From Rhodamnia argentea (Eukaryota; Streptophyta; Magnoliopsida; Myrtales; Myrtaceae), in NCBI RefSeq assembly GCF_020921035.1, contig NC_063152.1:29697903-29761902 (forward strand): a stretch of DNA of 64,000 bases, read 5' to 3'. This document shows, in pieces, positions 37,042 through 51,002 of this stretch. The notes below the pieces were generated by a model that was not told the origin of the DNA, made no database searches, and saw only the letters and a program-made list of their open reading frames with translations. A program made the position numbers and the translations under genes. Numbering within the stretch: the stretch's first letter is position 1; every line of letters begins with the position of its first letter.

Positions 37042-37951
37042 GGAAAAATCCAAAAAAGGGGTCGAAATCCTCATGTTTTCTCAAATAAGGGTCCCAAGTG
37101 AATCTTGTTTCAAAAAAGGGCCCGAAGTCCTCATGTTTTCTCAAATAAGAAGCTCAAGTGAACACTGTTTTATATAAGAGCTTGAAATGTCAATAAAATC
37201 TCAAAAAAGGGCTTGATTTAAGGGCATTTTAGTCTTTTTACTTATTTAATTTTTTTTATTATACTTTTTGTTATCTATTTTCTAAAAAAAAAAAAAAAAG
37301 TGGACGTTCACATGCGAGAGGGGCAGCCCTATCGCCCCACCGCCGGACATCGAGAGCAGCAAAGGTTGGCGGGGTCGCCGACGACCCAATTGACCAAAGG
37401 CGAGGGCCTCTGGCCCTCTCCCGGATCTAGGTGAAGGCCGGTGGTCCTTGCCCGGATCGGGGACCGCCGACCGTCGCCCCGTCGCCGGTGGAGGCCCGCC
37501 CGGTCAAGGCGACCCCAACCCGGGTCCGGGTGGCGGCCATCGACCCTCGATCTAGGCGGGGACCGCCAGCCCTCACCCAGATTCGAGAGAGGGCCAAAGG
37601 CCCTTGCCTCTGACCGGCGGGATCGTCGAGGACGTCGGCGACCTCGCCGAGCCCGCCGACCCCCCACCAGCGGTGGGCCAACGGCCACAGGCGAGAGAGC
37701 CGCCCCTCCCGCCTGTGTGTGGCTTTTTTTTTTTTAATCGGGAGAAAGAAAAAAATGAATAAAAAAATTAAAATGTGAAATGACGAAAACGCCCTTCGAG
37801 TCGGACTTTTTTTTGAAAAATTATGATCACTTCGAGCCCTTAATTGAAACATACTATATCACTTGGGGCCCTTATTTGAAACATAATTCACTTTGGATCC
37901 TTATTTGAAAAAATAAAAGGACTTCATGCCTTTTTTTTTGGATTTTTCCCG
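37042..37951. mobile_element. Large family 3 MITE-like element in the BAM3 promoter region
   Basis: The ends GGAAAAATCCAAAAAAGGG and TTTTGGATTTTTCCCG are inverse, and both arms carry several TCAAATAAGGG-type words. The core (about 37,300-37,720) is strikingly GC- and CpG-rich with GCCGG and CTCGCC repeats. The perfect 9-mer CAAAAATGA flanks both sides (37,033-37,041 and 37,952-37,960). The 910-bp element has no plausible gene; long frames in the core are open only because of GC bias. Its right edge lies about 190 bp upstream of the BAM3 TATA box. Confidence 0.82.
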
Positions 37952-38087
37952 CAAAAATGAGTTTCGGAAGGGTACAAAACACCGAAGCGGATCAAACCAA
38001 GTGACGCGGATCTCAAAGCTGAGCTGACTAGGATTTGAATTTCTTGCGCTTTTTCACTTGAATGCCCTAGAGCCCACCATCGTCGTC

Positions 38088-38146
38088 TCCTTGAAAGGCC
38101 GAACACGCTTTCCTTGAAAGGCCAAACACGCTTTCCTTCTATAAGT
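38088..38146 (+). promoter_or_regulatory. BAM3 core promoter: 23-bp tandem duplication and TATA box
   Basis: TATAAGT lies at 38,140-38,146, 60 bases upstream of the start codon and therefore well placed for a short leader. Directly upstream a 23-bp unit containing CCTTGAAAGGCC and AACACGCTT is present twice in tandem (38,088-38,110 and 38,111-38,133), with one G/A difference in the overlapping positions. Confidence 0.65.
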
Positions 38147-38205
38147 AGAGGCACATGCTCCATCCATTTCTACATTTCCCCACCCTCCACAAATCTTGAA
38201 CCAAA

Positions 38206-41023
<2,818 letters not shown>

Positions 41024-42501
41024 AAAAAAATTAATGGGCACGTTGATGTATGATTATGCAGCATACTGGGGAGAAGAATATACTACTCTAGCGCATATAA
41101 AACAAATTTTCTGGCATGGCATGCCAAGTATTTAGAAACGAAAGTTCGACAGATGTATGGGTCAGTCAATGTAATTTTTCAAGATTATTTCCATATACAG
41201 GAAGAGGGGTAGACCCAATATCTGGGTTTACTATAGTCCGTCTTTTTCTCTCAAATTTTGTTTGCTCTTTGGCTGACAGAATCTGAACTATAATAGCAAC
41301 TTCTGTATGCAAGACCGATTTGTGTTCCATAATTTCCTTCTTCAGTTTGTCTCTCCCGCAAAAAACTCAGCAGAGGAAAAATTTGTGAGCGTTTCTTCTC
41401 TTGTTGCCTTTTTTGAAGGGTTGTAGGGCTGGCTGCTACTTCTTTTTCATCCATTTCAAAAAGATGACACGTACCATGTCAATATATTAAACTGAAAATC
41501 CAGAACTCTAACTTTCCTGGCCATTAAATTATCCACAAGATCTGCAGTGTGTAAAGAAATTATTAATAAAATGAATACAAAGACATTTGCATAAGGGCTT
41601 CAAAGTTCTGACCTACTATTGATATCACACCTTGAAGGCTATAATGTCTACAATATGGATGAATTGCACATCACTACAAAGAGTACTCTACTCTATGCTA
41701 ATCAGCCTAACCCCACTTATCAAATGTCCACATGCTTTTCGAGGTTAATGTATAACGTGAATGACAGAGGCGGTCATTGCACTTCTGATATATAGGTTTT
41801 ATCTATTTTTCAAAATAGGAAAAAAAACAAGATGTGCAGGCCAACTTTTGAGCAGCGAAACTCTCTTCCGCATACCGGTAGCAAAAGTAACTGACTAATT
41901 GCTGATAGTGACATAAGATTGAGAAGACATAGCATGGGGAAAAAGTCCTTCAACTTGGAAATTACAAGGATGCAAAGCTTATAGCCTAGAAATGAACTAT
42001 TTAGAGCATTTTGGATACGCTATTTCTTAGCACTGCAGTATCGATTCTCCAGTTTAAGAGAGGAGGATACAGAGACATGAAAAAGGATGTTCCAATCTGA
42101 TAATAAGCAGGGAATGGCAGCACTATTAGGATATGAAAAGGGAGTAATGCAGCCTCGGTTAGAAGCTTGTGTACATTTCCATAACTTTTGACAGTAGATG
42201 GGAGGAAAAGAAGCATGAAATCAAATTACGCGAATTGATCGTGTTTTCAGATGGTAAGCGTTCAAGTAGAGTAGACACGAAACTCTGTTACCGCACCTTT
42301 TTATCACAAGACTACCTTAAATTCACCGAAAATCGGAAACCACATTTCACATTCCTTTCATAGTCACCAAATCCGAGCGGGCAAATCAGAAAACACATTT
42401 TTCGCCACCATCAATGCTAAAATCTAAAGCAACTACCGACCCGAAAAAAACAGCACACGCCAAGGTCTGAACTGAACCTGAGTATCAAACAAGACGTACT
42501 T
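41024..42501. other. 3' flank of BAM3 and intergenic region
   Basis: The region lies between convergent genes. It is AT-rich and has no supported coding region on either strand. The minus-strand frame at 41,251-41,454 lacks motifs. Parts are probably 3' untranslated sequence of BAM3 and of the small gene on the opposite strand. Confidence 0.5.
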
Positions 42502-42768
42502 TCACGTGTGAGACGCGGAATCTGCGCCGCCGTCGCTGTTCCTTCGAAGACCATCGATCAGATCGCCGAGCTCCTTGCGAGCCGATTCCCTCCCAAACAT
42601 GAACCCGTACCTAGACCAAGAGGTTCCGACTAGGACATCACTTCGAGCTCCGATCGAGGAGCTTAGTCCAAATACGGTAAAGACAGGGAGCGAACGTTAC
42701 CAGAAGGAAATGGCAGAGAAGACTCCCGCGGCGGCGACGGTGTGGAGGAGCGTGAAGGTCTTCTTCAT
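42502..42768 (-). CDS. Small single-pass membrane-anchored protein, 58 residues, function unknown
   Basis: Reading the minus strand, exon 1 (42,768-42,701) encodes MKKTFTLLHTVAAAGVFSAI and the next two residues. A 90-bp GT-AG intron (42,700-42,611) splits the codon for Trp23. Exon 2 (42,610-42,502) continues YGFMFGRESARKELGDLIDG and ends in a TGA stop. The junction restores the peptide SFWYGFMFGRESARKEL exactly. Residues about 5-27 are hydrophobic and probably form one membrane helix or signal anchor; the rest is charged with a Ser/Thr tail. I recall similar short uncharacterised proteins in other dicots, but give no function. The gene is missed by simple open-frame searches because both exons are short. 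It is convergent with BAM3 and upstream sequence is GC-rich, as often near plant starts. Confidence 0.75.
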
Positions 42769-43762
42769 CAGAGAAGAGATTGGGGCTCTTCAAAGAGCCT
42801 GCGAACGAGAGGTCGGGGGGGACAAAGCGAGTGAAATCGGCGAGGCTTTTGCAGGGTTTAAAGGCAAATCGAAGGTTTAGGGTGCAGTTGGCAGCTGCAT
42901 TCGCCTCGCTCTCTCCAGCTTGTGGAAGTAATCCATGTCCAGGAGTTCCCTCCCCCGCCCCAAAAAACAAATAAGAGACAGAGAAGTCCCAGGAAACCTG
43001 ACGAGAAAAAGAAGCCTGGATGAACTGGGCCCAGGGCCCAGAATGACTGTTTAAGCCCAGTCTTCAACAAGCATCTTCTTAACTTATTATCTCTTAATTT
43101 TGGCTCAACAGACATTGTGATCCCTAAACTTTACAATTAATTCAGTGTGACCTGAACTTTAGCTCAATGTGTAATATCATTTCTGAACTTTTAATTTTTT
43201 TATTATGTTTAATACGTGTTCAATTAATTTCTAAACTATATGACAACGTTCAATATTTTTTATTTATTTATTCAAGTTCAAGAATGCTATTCAACATTTT
43301 CCTATTAAGTCAAAAAGGAGGGATGGTGATTAGAAAGACTTCGTTGTAGCTCTGTAGAAGATTTTTAAAACTTAATTACAGTAATTAAAAAGGTACATAT
43401 CCTCTTGAGTTGAGTTGCTGATCCGACATCTGTAAGTGTACAAACTCCATCTCAGCGTTGGAAGTCAAAAGAGGAGGAGAAAAGGCTGATTTACAAAGCA
43501 ATGCGAACAACATTCCTCAAATTCTCAACGACCACAAGAAAGAAGATGGAAAGAATAAAAATTAATACCCTGAAGTTCCCCCTCACAAACTCCGTAATGA
43601 CTCCTACATTTACATAAAATGAACAGATTCCGTCACGCATCCACATAGCCTCTCTCTTCGTCTCGCAATAGTTCCGTTCTCTGTGATTCTAAAGATACTT
43701 TATTTACTTGTAACGATCTTGACGCGAAACAAACACAACTCCTGGGATTATATTGATTCATG
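42769..43762. other. Intergenic region with repeat fragment
   Basis: There is no supported gene. At about 43,085-43,270 a repeat-like phrase recurs in varied form (TGTGATCCCTAAACTTTACA, GTGTGACCTGAACTTT, ATCATTTCTGAACTTT). This is typical of plant MITE arms, but I cannot define its ends. Confidence 0.4.
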
Positions 43763-46200
43763 TTACTTCCTGCTTTGACCGACTTTCCTAGTACCAGATG
43801 ATTCGGCATTCCCAGTGGCAGAAGTTGCTGTCTCTCCTGATTGCTCTATTGCCTGCTTTAAGGTCGAGACCACCTCGCTCATCGTGGGTCTGTCTTTTGC
43901 ATTCTTACACAAGCAACTCTCCGCCAACTTCATGACTGTCCTAGCTGCAGCGAAGGAGTACTGGTTGCGTAGCCGCGGGTCCATTATCATTATAGACATC
44001 CTGCTGTCAGCAGGGTAATCTTTCACCCAGTCCAGGAGCTTCTGCTCCTTCGGTGGGCGGCTCCTTTCCACCGCCCGCCTCCCTGTGAGGATCTCGTAGA
44101 GCACCACCCCAAACGTCCATATGTCGCTCTGGATTGTGAGGTGGCCTGTCTCGACGTATTCCGGTGCAGCATAACCGTATGTTCCCACCACCTGATTATT
44201 GTTATCACAAGAAGGGAAAATGCCGTCAAGTCTATGACAATGACGATTCTCAGTTTTTTACTGATTATTAATCATGCTTCACATTGATGCCTAAAGAACA
44301 GAAAAATGTGTCTTAAACACAGGTTTGAGTCAATAACTCTTACCGCTGTAGTCACATGAGTGCGGTCATCTTCCGGCCCTTCTCTTGCCATCCCGAAATC
44401 AGATAGCTTTGGCCTAAAGTTGTCGTCCAAAAGGACATTGGATGATTTAAAATCTCGGTAAATCACCTGCACAATCAGTCAAGGGAATTGCTTCAGCGAT
44501 ATGTAGACATGACAGTTGACTCCAGCTTAATAACACCTAACAAAGCTGTATCAGAGGACAAGTTACAAGACGGATAGGAAAATTCCTATCCATTTAGTAC
44601 ATTACCATTCTCACGTGCCTTAAGAACCTACCGAAAATGCTCATCAGATCATACCATCACATACATAGACGAAGTTAGAGCATCATTTATTCAGACACCA
44701 AAAAGACACCCTAATTGAACCAGATACGATCATGTTGTCAACTAACTTGATTGTGTTGGCCATAAGTTGTACCTTGGGTTCCATGACCTCATGCAGATAA
44801 GCCAGTCCCTCGGCTGCCCCAAGAATGATCTCTAATCTAGTTTTCCATGGCAAAGTAGGCAAAGCCCTGTTGAAGAGGTGGTCGTCCAAGCTCCGGTTCG
44901 ACATGAACTCATAAACCAACAGGAGCTGCACGCCCCTTTCATTTTCCACGGAGCAGTATCCTAAAAGCTTCACGAGGTTCGGGTGATTCACGACGCTAAG
45001 ACACTGAACTTCCATAAGCCATTCTTTACGACCCTGCACATTGAAAGAAAACACCCATTAGAAAATGAAATCGATCCGCAGGTCTGGATGGTAGACAGTA
45101 GATACAGCTAAATTGAGAAAATGAAATTGTGCCGATGCTATTTATCCATCGAATTCAACCTTAGGAAACCAAAAATAGTGCCTTAGAAAGAGGTAATATT
45201 GCCAAGCAGGAGCCACCATAATCTCCTGAATTTAATGCCCAAAATGATGCCGGCAACCGGATGTGAAGGCTGATGATCCTCTCAAGTGCAAAATGTTGTA
45301 CTGATTTTCACATCCTCACTCATTTTTCAGAATTTTTCCTAATTATTCCTAAGAATAGCCACTCGCGCCAGCTTTCATCATCTGTGTTCATTTGCAGTAA
45401 TATTAGGAAAATTCTCACACTAGGCATCAAATCGGACATCGACTTGATTAAATCTGAATTCATTGCCGTTAGCCATATCAAATCATGAACTCCGAATCAA
45501 TAACTAAGACAAGTAGATGAGACTATGCATTATCGAAATGCCATCAGCCAAAAAAAATTATCAAACTGCATCTTCACGAAGTGAAACGCCTATTCAATAT
45601 CCTCCATCTACTACAATTTTGTCTTTGTCTGTCAATCCATATCCCCCATCTACTGCAAACAATATCATAGTTTAGGAGACTAAATGACTTATTAAATCAA
45701 ACTGTAGATTACAGAACCAATGCAATGACAAGCAACATCACAGAAAGGCCCGACTTCCTAAAGAAGGCCAATGATACAAAGATGTGAGAAAATCTACAAG
45801 AATTCAACACTGATAAAAATGATTGAACTACAAAAGCCCTCATCACCTGCAATCCATTCTGATTAAGCTTTTTGATGGCAACCACGAGAGGGCGACCTTT
45901 ACCATTGGGAGGGCTAACAGTGCCCTTATAGACGCTCCCGAAACCGCCTTCACCGATCTTCAACATCCTGCTAAATCCATTTGTGGCTTGCCTCAGCTCT
46001 TCGTAGGCGAAAACTCTCAAAGCGTGTTGCTTTTCTTTGTACAATTCAGTTATGCTTCTTCTAGGGGATGGCAATGAGCTCAATGACTTCGTCGTCCGAT
46101 TCGCTGCCGAATTGCCGGGTTCTCGCTCGGTTCCGCACTCCGGGGCGGATACAGCTTTGTCCTTGCACTTGGATTTGTTCTTGAAGTAAAAGCACTTCAT
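43763..46200 (-). CDS. Receptor-like cytoplasmic kinase, RLCK-VII (PBL/PCRK1-like)
   Basis: Four exons on the minus strand (46,200-45,847; 45,033-44,773; 44,466-44,344; 44,191-43,763), with GT-AG phase 0 introns, give 388 residues. The N-terminus [10 protein letters not shown] has a Cys at position 3 that could be palmitoylated; there is no myristoylation Gly2. The kinase domain begins after [14 protein letters not shown]. The Gly-rich loop GEGGFGSV (83-90), VAIK Lys110, catalytic Asp210 in [10 protein letters not shown] and DFG Asp228 are present. The activation segment [19 protein letters not shown] matches RLCK-VII. No transmembrane or ectodomain exists. Members relay signals from surface immune receptors by phosphorylating partners (family knowledge). 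A Ser/Thr-rich tail follows the domain. I place it near PBL19/PCRK1 but cannot name the ortholog. Confidence 0.94.
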
Positions 46201-46565
46201 CTTTTTTCCTTTATGAAAATCCTAGGAACAGAACCCAAGTTCAACCTTTTTGGGAAGATCAAGCTGTCTACGACAGAGAGGATGCAAATGCTTTGCCAGG
46301 TAGAGATCTTTTGCAGCGAAAAAGAGGAGTATATAAGCGAGATAAAAAAGCAATAAAACCCAAGTTGATGAATCCGCGGAAGTGCCTGAAAGGGAACAAG
46401 CAATGATAGTAAGTCAGCTCAAAAAACAAAACTTGGATGGAGAATTCAGCTCAGGAAATTGAGCAGAAGAAGATTGAAATTTCAGAGAGGCGAGAGGGGC
46501 GAGGTGTGAAAGCCGTGTCATCGAAGAGAGAGCGTGGAATTTGAACCCCAAGAGTGGAGAAAAGC

Positions 46566-46567
<2 letters not shown>

Positions 46568-46615
<48 letters not shown>

Positions 46616-46713
46616 CAGCAAAACAAAACCCAGATGAGAAAATGAAAAAGGAAAAACGAGTTCGTCTTGCGAAAAGCTCATCAATCCATTCAAGTTCAAC
46701 AACCATCCATGGA

Positions 46714-46750
<37 letters not shown>
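46568..46750 (-). promoter_or_regulatory. Two GA/CT microsatellites in the leader or promoter of the kinase gene
   Basis: GA runs at 46,568-46,613 and 46,718-46,750 read as CT on the gene's strand, 370 to 550 bases upstream of its start codon. CT-rich tracts near plant start sites often act as core promoter elements (Y patch) or lie in leaders. Whether they are transcribed is not visible. Confidence 0.45.
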
Positions 46751-46753
<3 letters not shown>

Positions 46754-46759
46754 ACCTGA

Positions 46760-48301
46760 TGTTCAACGATATCGAAGACCGAGAAGACCAAGATGACCTT
46801 TCATATCTGTTCCTTCTCCATCGATCGTCCTGCCCTCTGTGTTCACCCATCTAAGCGCGTAGGGCTTCGCTCGGTGAGGTGCCGTGAGCCTTTGAATCTT
46901 GACTTTGGACAAAGAGTCGTGATCGCCTCCTCTGGACAGTGGGCACCCGGCGAGAACGGGCACTTCGGTCTTGCATTTTTGAAACGGTGGCACGAAACCT
47001 TAAAGCCCCAAACGACAAGAAGGGCGGGCCCGACAAGAATTGTGCAAAAGAACGTGGTGCTGTTTTTGAGTGCATCCGCTGTCCATTACCCAAGAAAAAG
47101 TGGGGCCCACTGTCGTACGAATTGAGGGATTTTTCACATTTGGGGAGTGAAATTTTGTTTATAACGAGATCATACGGTATGAATTTTGTATTTGGGGACT
47201 AAGATTTTGTTATACAAGACCACATGGTATTAGTAAGGTTCCATGCACAACATGAAACAAGAGGCAGAGGTCACCAGGATCATGTGTAATAATATTAGAT
47301 TCTACATGTGCAATGCTCGTCAACTTGTCCACCAAGAGCACTTTTTGTGGTTCACCCAAAAAATGAAAAAAAAAGAAAAATCGATAGCGAATCACTTGAC
47401 TCAATGGATGGAGGGCCCTCCAACTCGAGTCTGAAATCAATGTGGACTCGGCATATGGCACTATACTTTCAAAAGGTCAAATTATTGAATATTCTCCAAT
47501 ATATTCTGAGTCAACTAATAAGATGAGATAAATCATATTATCGAACGAGACCAACCAAACCCGACTATTGCCCGAGGTTGTCCTGAAATACTTTGAAATA
47601 TAATCAAGTAGAATTTGGTTCACGGAAGCAAATTTGACTCCGATCGGAGCCACAACATGTTCGCTTCAAATGCAATTTCTCGATTAATTTGCAATCTCCC
47701 TATTGATTTCAACTATTCTGATGGTTGGGAGAATCACCCTTTTAGGTAAGAAGTTAGGTGGCTATTGATTGCTCAGCAATTAGTGAAATCATCACCATTC
47801 AAAATGCTTCGCGTACATACTTACGATGCCTAATGTTTCGATTTGAGCACCGGGTCTAATCACAATGCCCTTTCCTGGACGGGGTGGCAGGAGGAGCCCC
47901 TTTGAAATGTTTATCGACCGACCTTCTATGGAGCTGGATAATTTGCGAGTCAGTCTGCGCATGGATTACCTTTCCCTTTCCCGGGAACATGGCTAATTTG
48001 ACAACTGCTATATGGTGTCCAATCATTTTCTTTTTCTCCGAAGAAATCAAACGTGTGGACTAAGGTTATAAATGCACATGTTATGGTTTTTCCATGTAGG
48101 TTGTTGATATGGTTTCAGTCGAGTGGACTTTGGTGGACCAAAGCTTCTGACCAAACCATAACCTTAGAAACCCACGTCGGAAATTTGCGAACTAGACCCC
48201 GTCATCCAAATACTCTTAAATTCAATACGTGACCGTTTGTTTCAAAAGTTTATACCATGTTAAGCAAGCCCGCAATCCATATGAACATATTTCTTGAGAG
48301 A
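46760..48301. other. Intergenic region, nothing recognised
   Basis: There is no coding region with motifs on either strand. The frames at 46,793-47,202 lie in the upstream zone of the kinase gene and mirror each other across strands. Confidence 0.45.
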
Positions 48302-49057
48302 GGATATCCCAAAAAAGATTCTTAAACTTATTTATAATTGTGCCAATTCAATCTATTTTGCCGATCGGATCTGGCGTGTTTAATTTTTTAATAATATTAA
48401 ATATATATTTTCATTTTTTGAGTTTTTTTTTTTCAAAACCTACTACTACTATGGCCAGCTCGCCGGTGGCCAGGCCATAGTGGCCGCAAGTGAGGCCCCC
48501 TTGCTAGGTGCCGGCTATTGGCTAGGCCATGGTTTCCTTCGCCCGTAGTTGGCCGGACCATGGCCGCCTTCGGCCGTGGCCAACGGGGCCAAAGCCGGGC
48601 CGGCCTCACCCGGATCTAGATGAGGAGACCTCGCTCGGGGGCGCGCCTCACGAAACCCAGGCTGGGCGAGGCCGGCCTTGCCATGGCTTTGCCCTTTGTT
48701 GACTAGGCCATGGCCGCATTCGCACGTGGTCGGCAAGGTGCTAGATTTGGACGAGGCGGCCCGGCCGCGCCTCATGAAACTCGGCTTGGGCGAGGCTGGT
48801 TAGGAGCCTCGAAGCCCTCACCCACGGTCGGCAAGCTCAGACGACTCTCATCGGAGATCGCCAGCCACAATATCAGTAGATTTTGAAAAAAAAAAGGAAC
48901 AAAATTTAAAAAAATTAAAAATTGTCAATGTTGGCGCCGATCGGTAAAGTGGACTGAATTAACATAATTGCAAAATGCTTAAGTTTCAACCGACAAAAAA
49001 AAATAATTAGAACTGAATTTACATAATTGTAATGGTTTAGAATTGTTTCGGTAATCA
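48302..49057. mobile_element. MITE-like element, family 1, edges approximate
   Basis: The left arm GGATATCCCAAAAAAGATTC, TTAAACTTATTTATAATTGT is mirrored by ACATAATTGTAATGGTTTAG, AATTGTTTCGGTAATC. The very GC-rich core (48,450-48,870) contains several CTCGCC/GGCGAGG and GGCCATGG words in both orientations, which can fold. No clear 9-bp duplication was read. Confidence 0.55.
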
Positions 49058-50195
49058 CATGGCGAGCAGACAACAACAAAAAAACAAATAATAATAACGA
49101 GTCACTGGCGGAATGATTATGCAAAGGTGTGCCGACATTCGAGCCATTGATCTCCCGCTCGGATGCCGGTTTATCCTGGGATCTCGGCCTCTGGTGTCCA
49201 AAGGCAGCAAAGTCAGTACCGCCGGAGCAGCTTCAAATGTCGTCGGAGTCAAAGTCAACATCTCAGTCCAAGGGCAACCTCAGAACGTCACTTCGACATT
49301 ACGTTTTCTTGATCACCAGCTTCTGTTTAGCACGTCAAGAAGATTTTCTGCGTCTTCCTGATAAGGACGTAACTCGGTTTCACAGACTATAATATGGCAA
49401 CCACTGGAAAAAAAAAGTAAAAAAAAGCCAACATCAGTAGGTCCAAGGGTCCAGACCAAACCAGAACTGGTCAAAGGAACGAGCCACGGAGGCCCAGTTT
49501 TTCATCCAACGACCAATAAATTACATACACGTGTCAGCTGCCTTGGTCCTTTCTAGAAACCTCACCATGTCCAATTGCTTCGCCAAAAAAAAAAAAAAGG
49601 ATTCAAAAAGTATTTTTCTAAAAATTATCTCTTATATTATTTATAAAATTGGATAAACAATCGATCGACATTAATGTAAACACAAAATTATCTCTCATAT
49701 TACTTACATGTATATAAATTTCTATTTATAATTAAATTTTTTCTTATTGAATAATTATTTCAAATAATGCAAATGATTTTTTTTATATTATTTATTTTTT
49801 GCAAAATAAACCAAGCTTTAATCTCTTTTTTTTTTTTTTTTGGGTTGGAGGAGCTTTAATCTGACTAGTTGCCATGGAAAACTGGTCATGCCATCTTCGG
49901 TTCCTTTGCTTACCCTTCCACACTAGGAAAGCGACATGACTCAGGCTAAATTCCAACCAAAAGTCAATCCGATTTAGGTCGCCACGAGACTTGGGATTTG
50001 CGCATATCAATGAAAAAACAAATGAACAAGAAAACCCGACAAGGTAATGTGAACTCGAATTGGCGTGGGGGCGTCTTACTTTGAACGAATCGAAAAGGCA
50101 ATTAAAAAAAAGAAGAAGGTTGACCAGCTCTGATGCCACGCTAACGTAACGCGACGCTGACTTGTCTCTCTTGCTGCGTTGGATCCTGTTTATCC
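49058..50195. other. Intergenic region, unassigned frames only
   Basis: Overlapping frames at 49,113-49,392 (+) are more GC-balanced than their surroundings but contain no domain I know. From 49,600 to 49,850 the DNA is extremely AT-rich. Confidence 0.4.
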
Positions 50196-50204
50196 TACTG
50201 CGGT

Positions 50205-50738
50205 GGGAAAATCACCAAAGAAATTACAAATCTGTTTACGGATGTTATTTCGCCAATTTGATCATAAATAAGTTAACAATCTGCTAATTTGATCATTCCG
50301 ATCAATTTAATCGAAAATCGCTGACACGACCGGCGTTGACGCCCACGTGGACTTTGTTTTTTTTTTCCTTTTCTATTCTTTTTCTTCTTATTCCTCCGCC
50401 GAGCACCGAGTCTCAGCCTCGCCAGTCTTTACCTGTGGCCGATCACTAGCCAAAAAGAAAGAATTGAAAGAAAAGAAAAGAAAATGTAAAAAAAAAAAAA
50501 AAACTATAACTAATTCACAAAAAAAACAATTGAATTGTAAAAATTGTCTACTCTACATCGGTCGCGTCACGTAGGACGGCCGGCGTCCACGTTAACAATT
50601 TCTATCAACATTTGCTGGAACGACTAAATTGGTAGATTGTCAAAAAGTTCACGATTAAGTTGACTAAATTGAAAAGTTTAGAACCGAATTAATATCCTTA
50701 CAATAGATTTATGACTTTTTTTTTGGCGTAATTTTTCC
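50205..50738. mobile_element. MITE-like element, family 1
   Basis: The left end GGGAAAATCACCAAAGAAAT is mirrored by TTTTTGGCGTAATTTTTCC. Inner blocks CGTTGACGCCCACGTGGAC and GTCACGTAGGACGGCCGGCG are typical of the family. Flanking 9-mers TACTGCGGT (50,196-50,204) and TATTTTGGT (50,739-50,747) match 6 of 9, so this is an old or uncertain target duplication. Confidence 0.62.
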
Positions 50739-50748
50739 TATTTTGGTC

Positions 50749-50993
50749 GGATCCGGATCCCCTAACATTGCAAGGGGTGACATTGATCAAATCGGGCCGT
50801 CCAAATCAAAATGAACGGCCTGAATTGATTCATATCACCTCTTCAAAATTTTAAAAATTTCCCGCTCAAAATTTTTTCCCCCTTTTCAAGAGGTGACATG
50901 GATCAAATCAAGCCGTCCATTTTGATTTGGACAGCCCGATTTGATCAATGTCTCCTCTAACATTGAATTGGCAATGTTAGGGGATCCATTTCC
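50749..50993. mobile_element. Palindromic MITE-like element, family 4, with perfect 9-bp target duplication
   Basis: The element is a nearly complete inverted repeat. The left end GGATCCGGATCCCCTAACAT and the inverse of the right end GGAAATGGATCCCCTAACAT agree, and both arms carry TTGATCAAATC and GGCCGTCCAAATCAAAATG-type blocks. The 9-mer ATTTTGGTC flanks both sides exactly (50,740-50,748 and 50,994-51,002). It is 245 bp, without coding capacity, inserted at the right border of the element ending at 50,738. Confidence 0.85.
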
Positions 50994-51002
50994 ATTTTGG
51001 TC

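Noticed and set aside
37329..37852. Overlapping frames of 98-141 codons on both strands in GC-rich DNA
   Set aside because: They sit in the core of a transposon with a perfect target duplication; GC bias keeps frames open and the protein is Arg/Gly/Pro filler.
42575..42970. Plus-strand frame of 101 codons and minus-strand frame of 110 codons around the small membrane-protein gene
   Set aside because: Neither has a domain, and both conflict with the two-exon minus-strand model whose junction restores a coherent peptide.
46414..46850. Frames rich in SLSLSL or EREREREREREK upstream of the kinase gene
   Set aside because: These are translations of GA/CT microsatellites.
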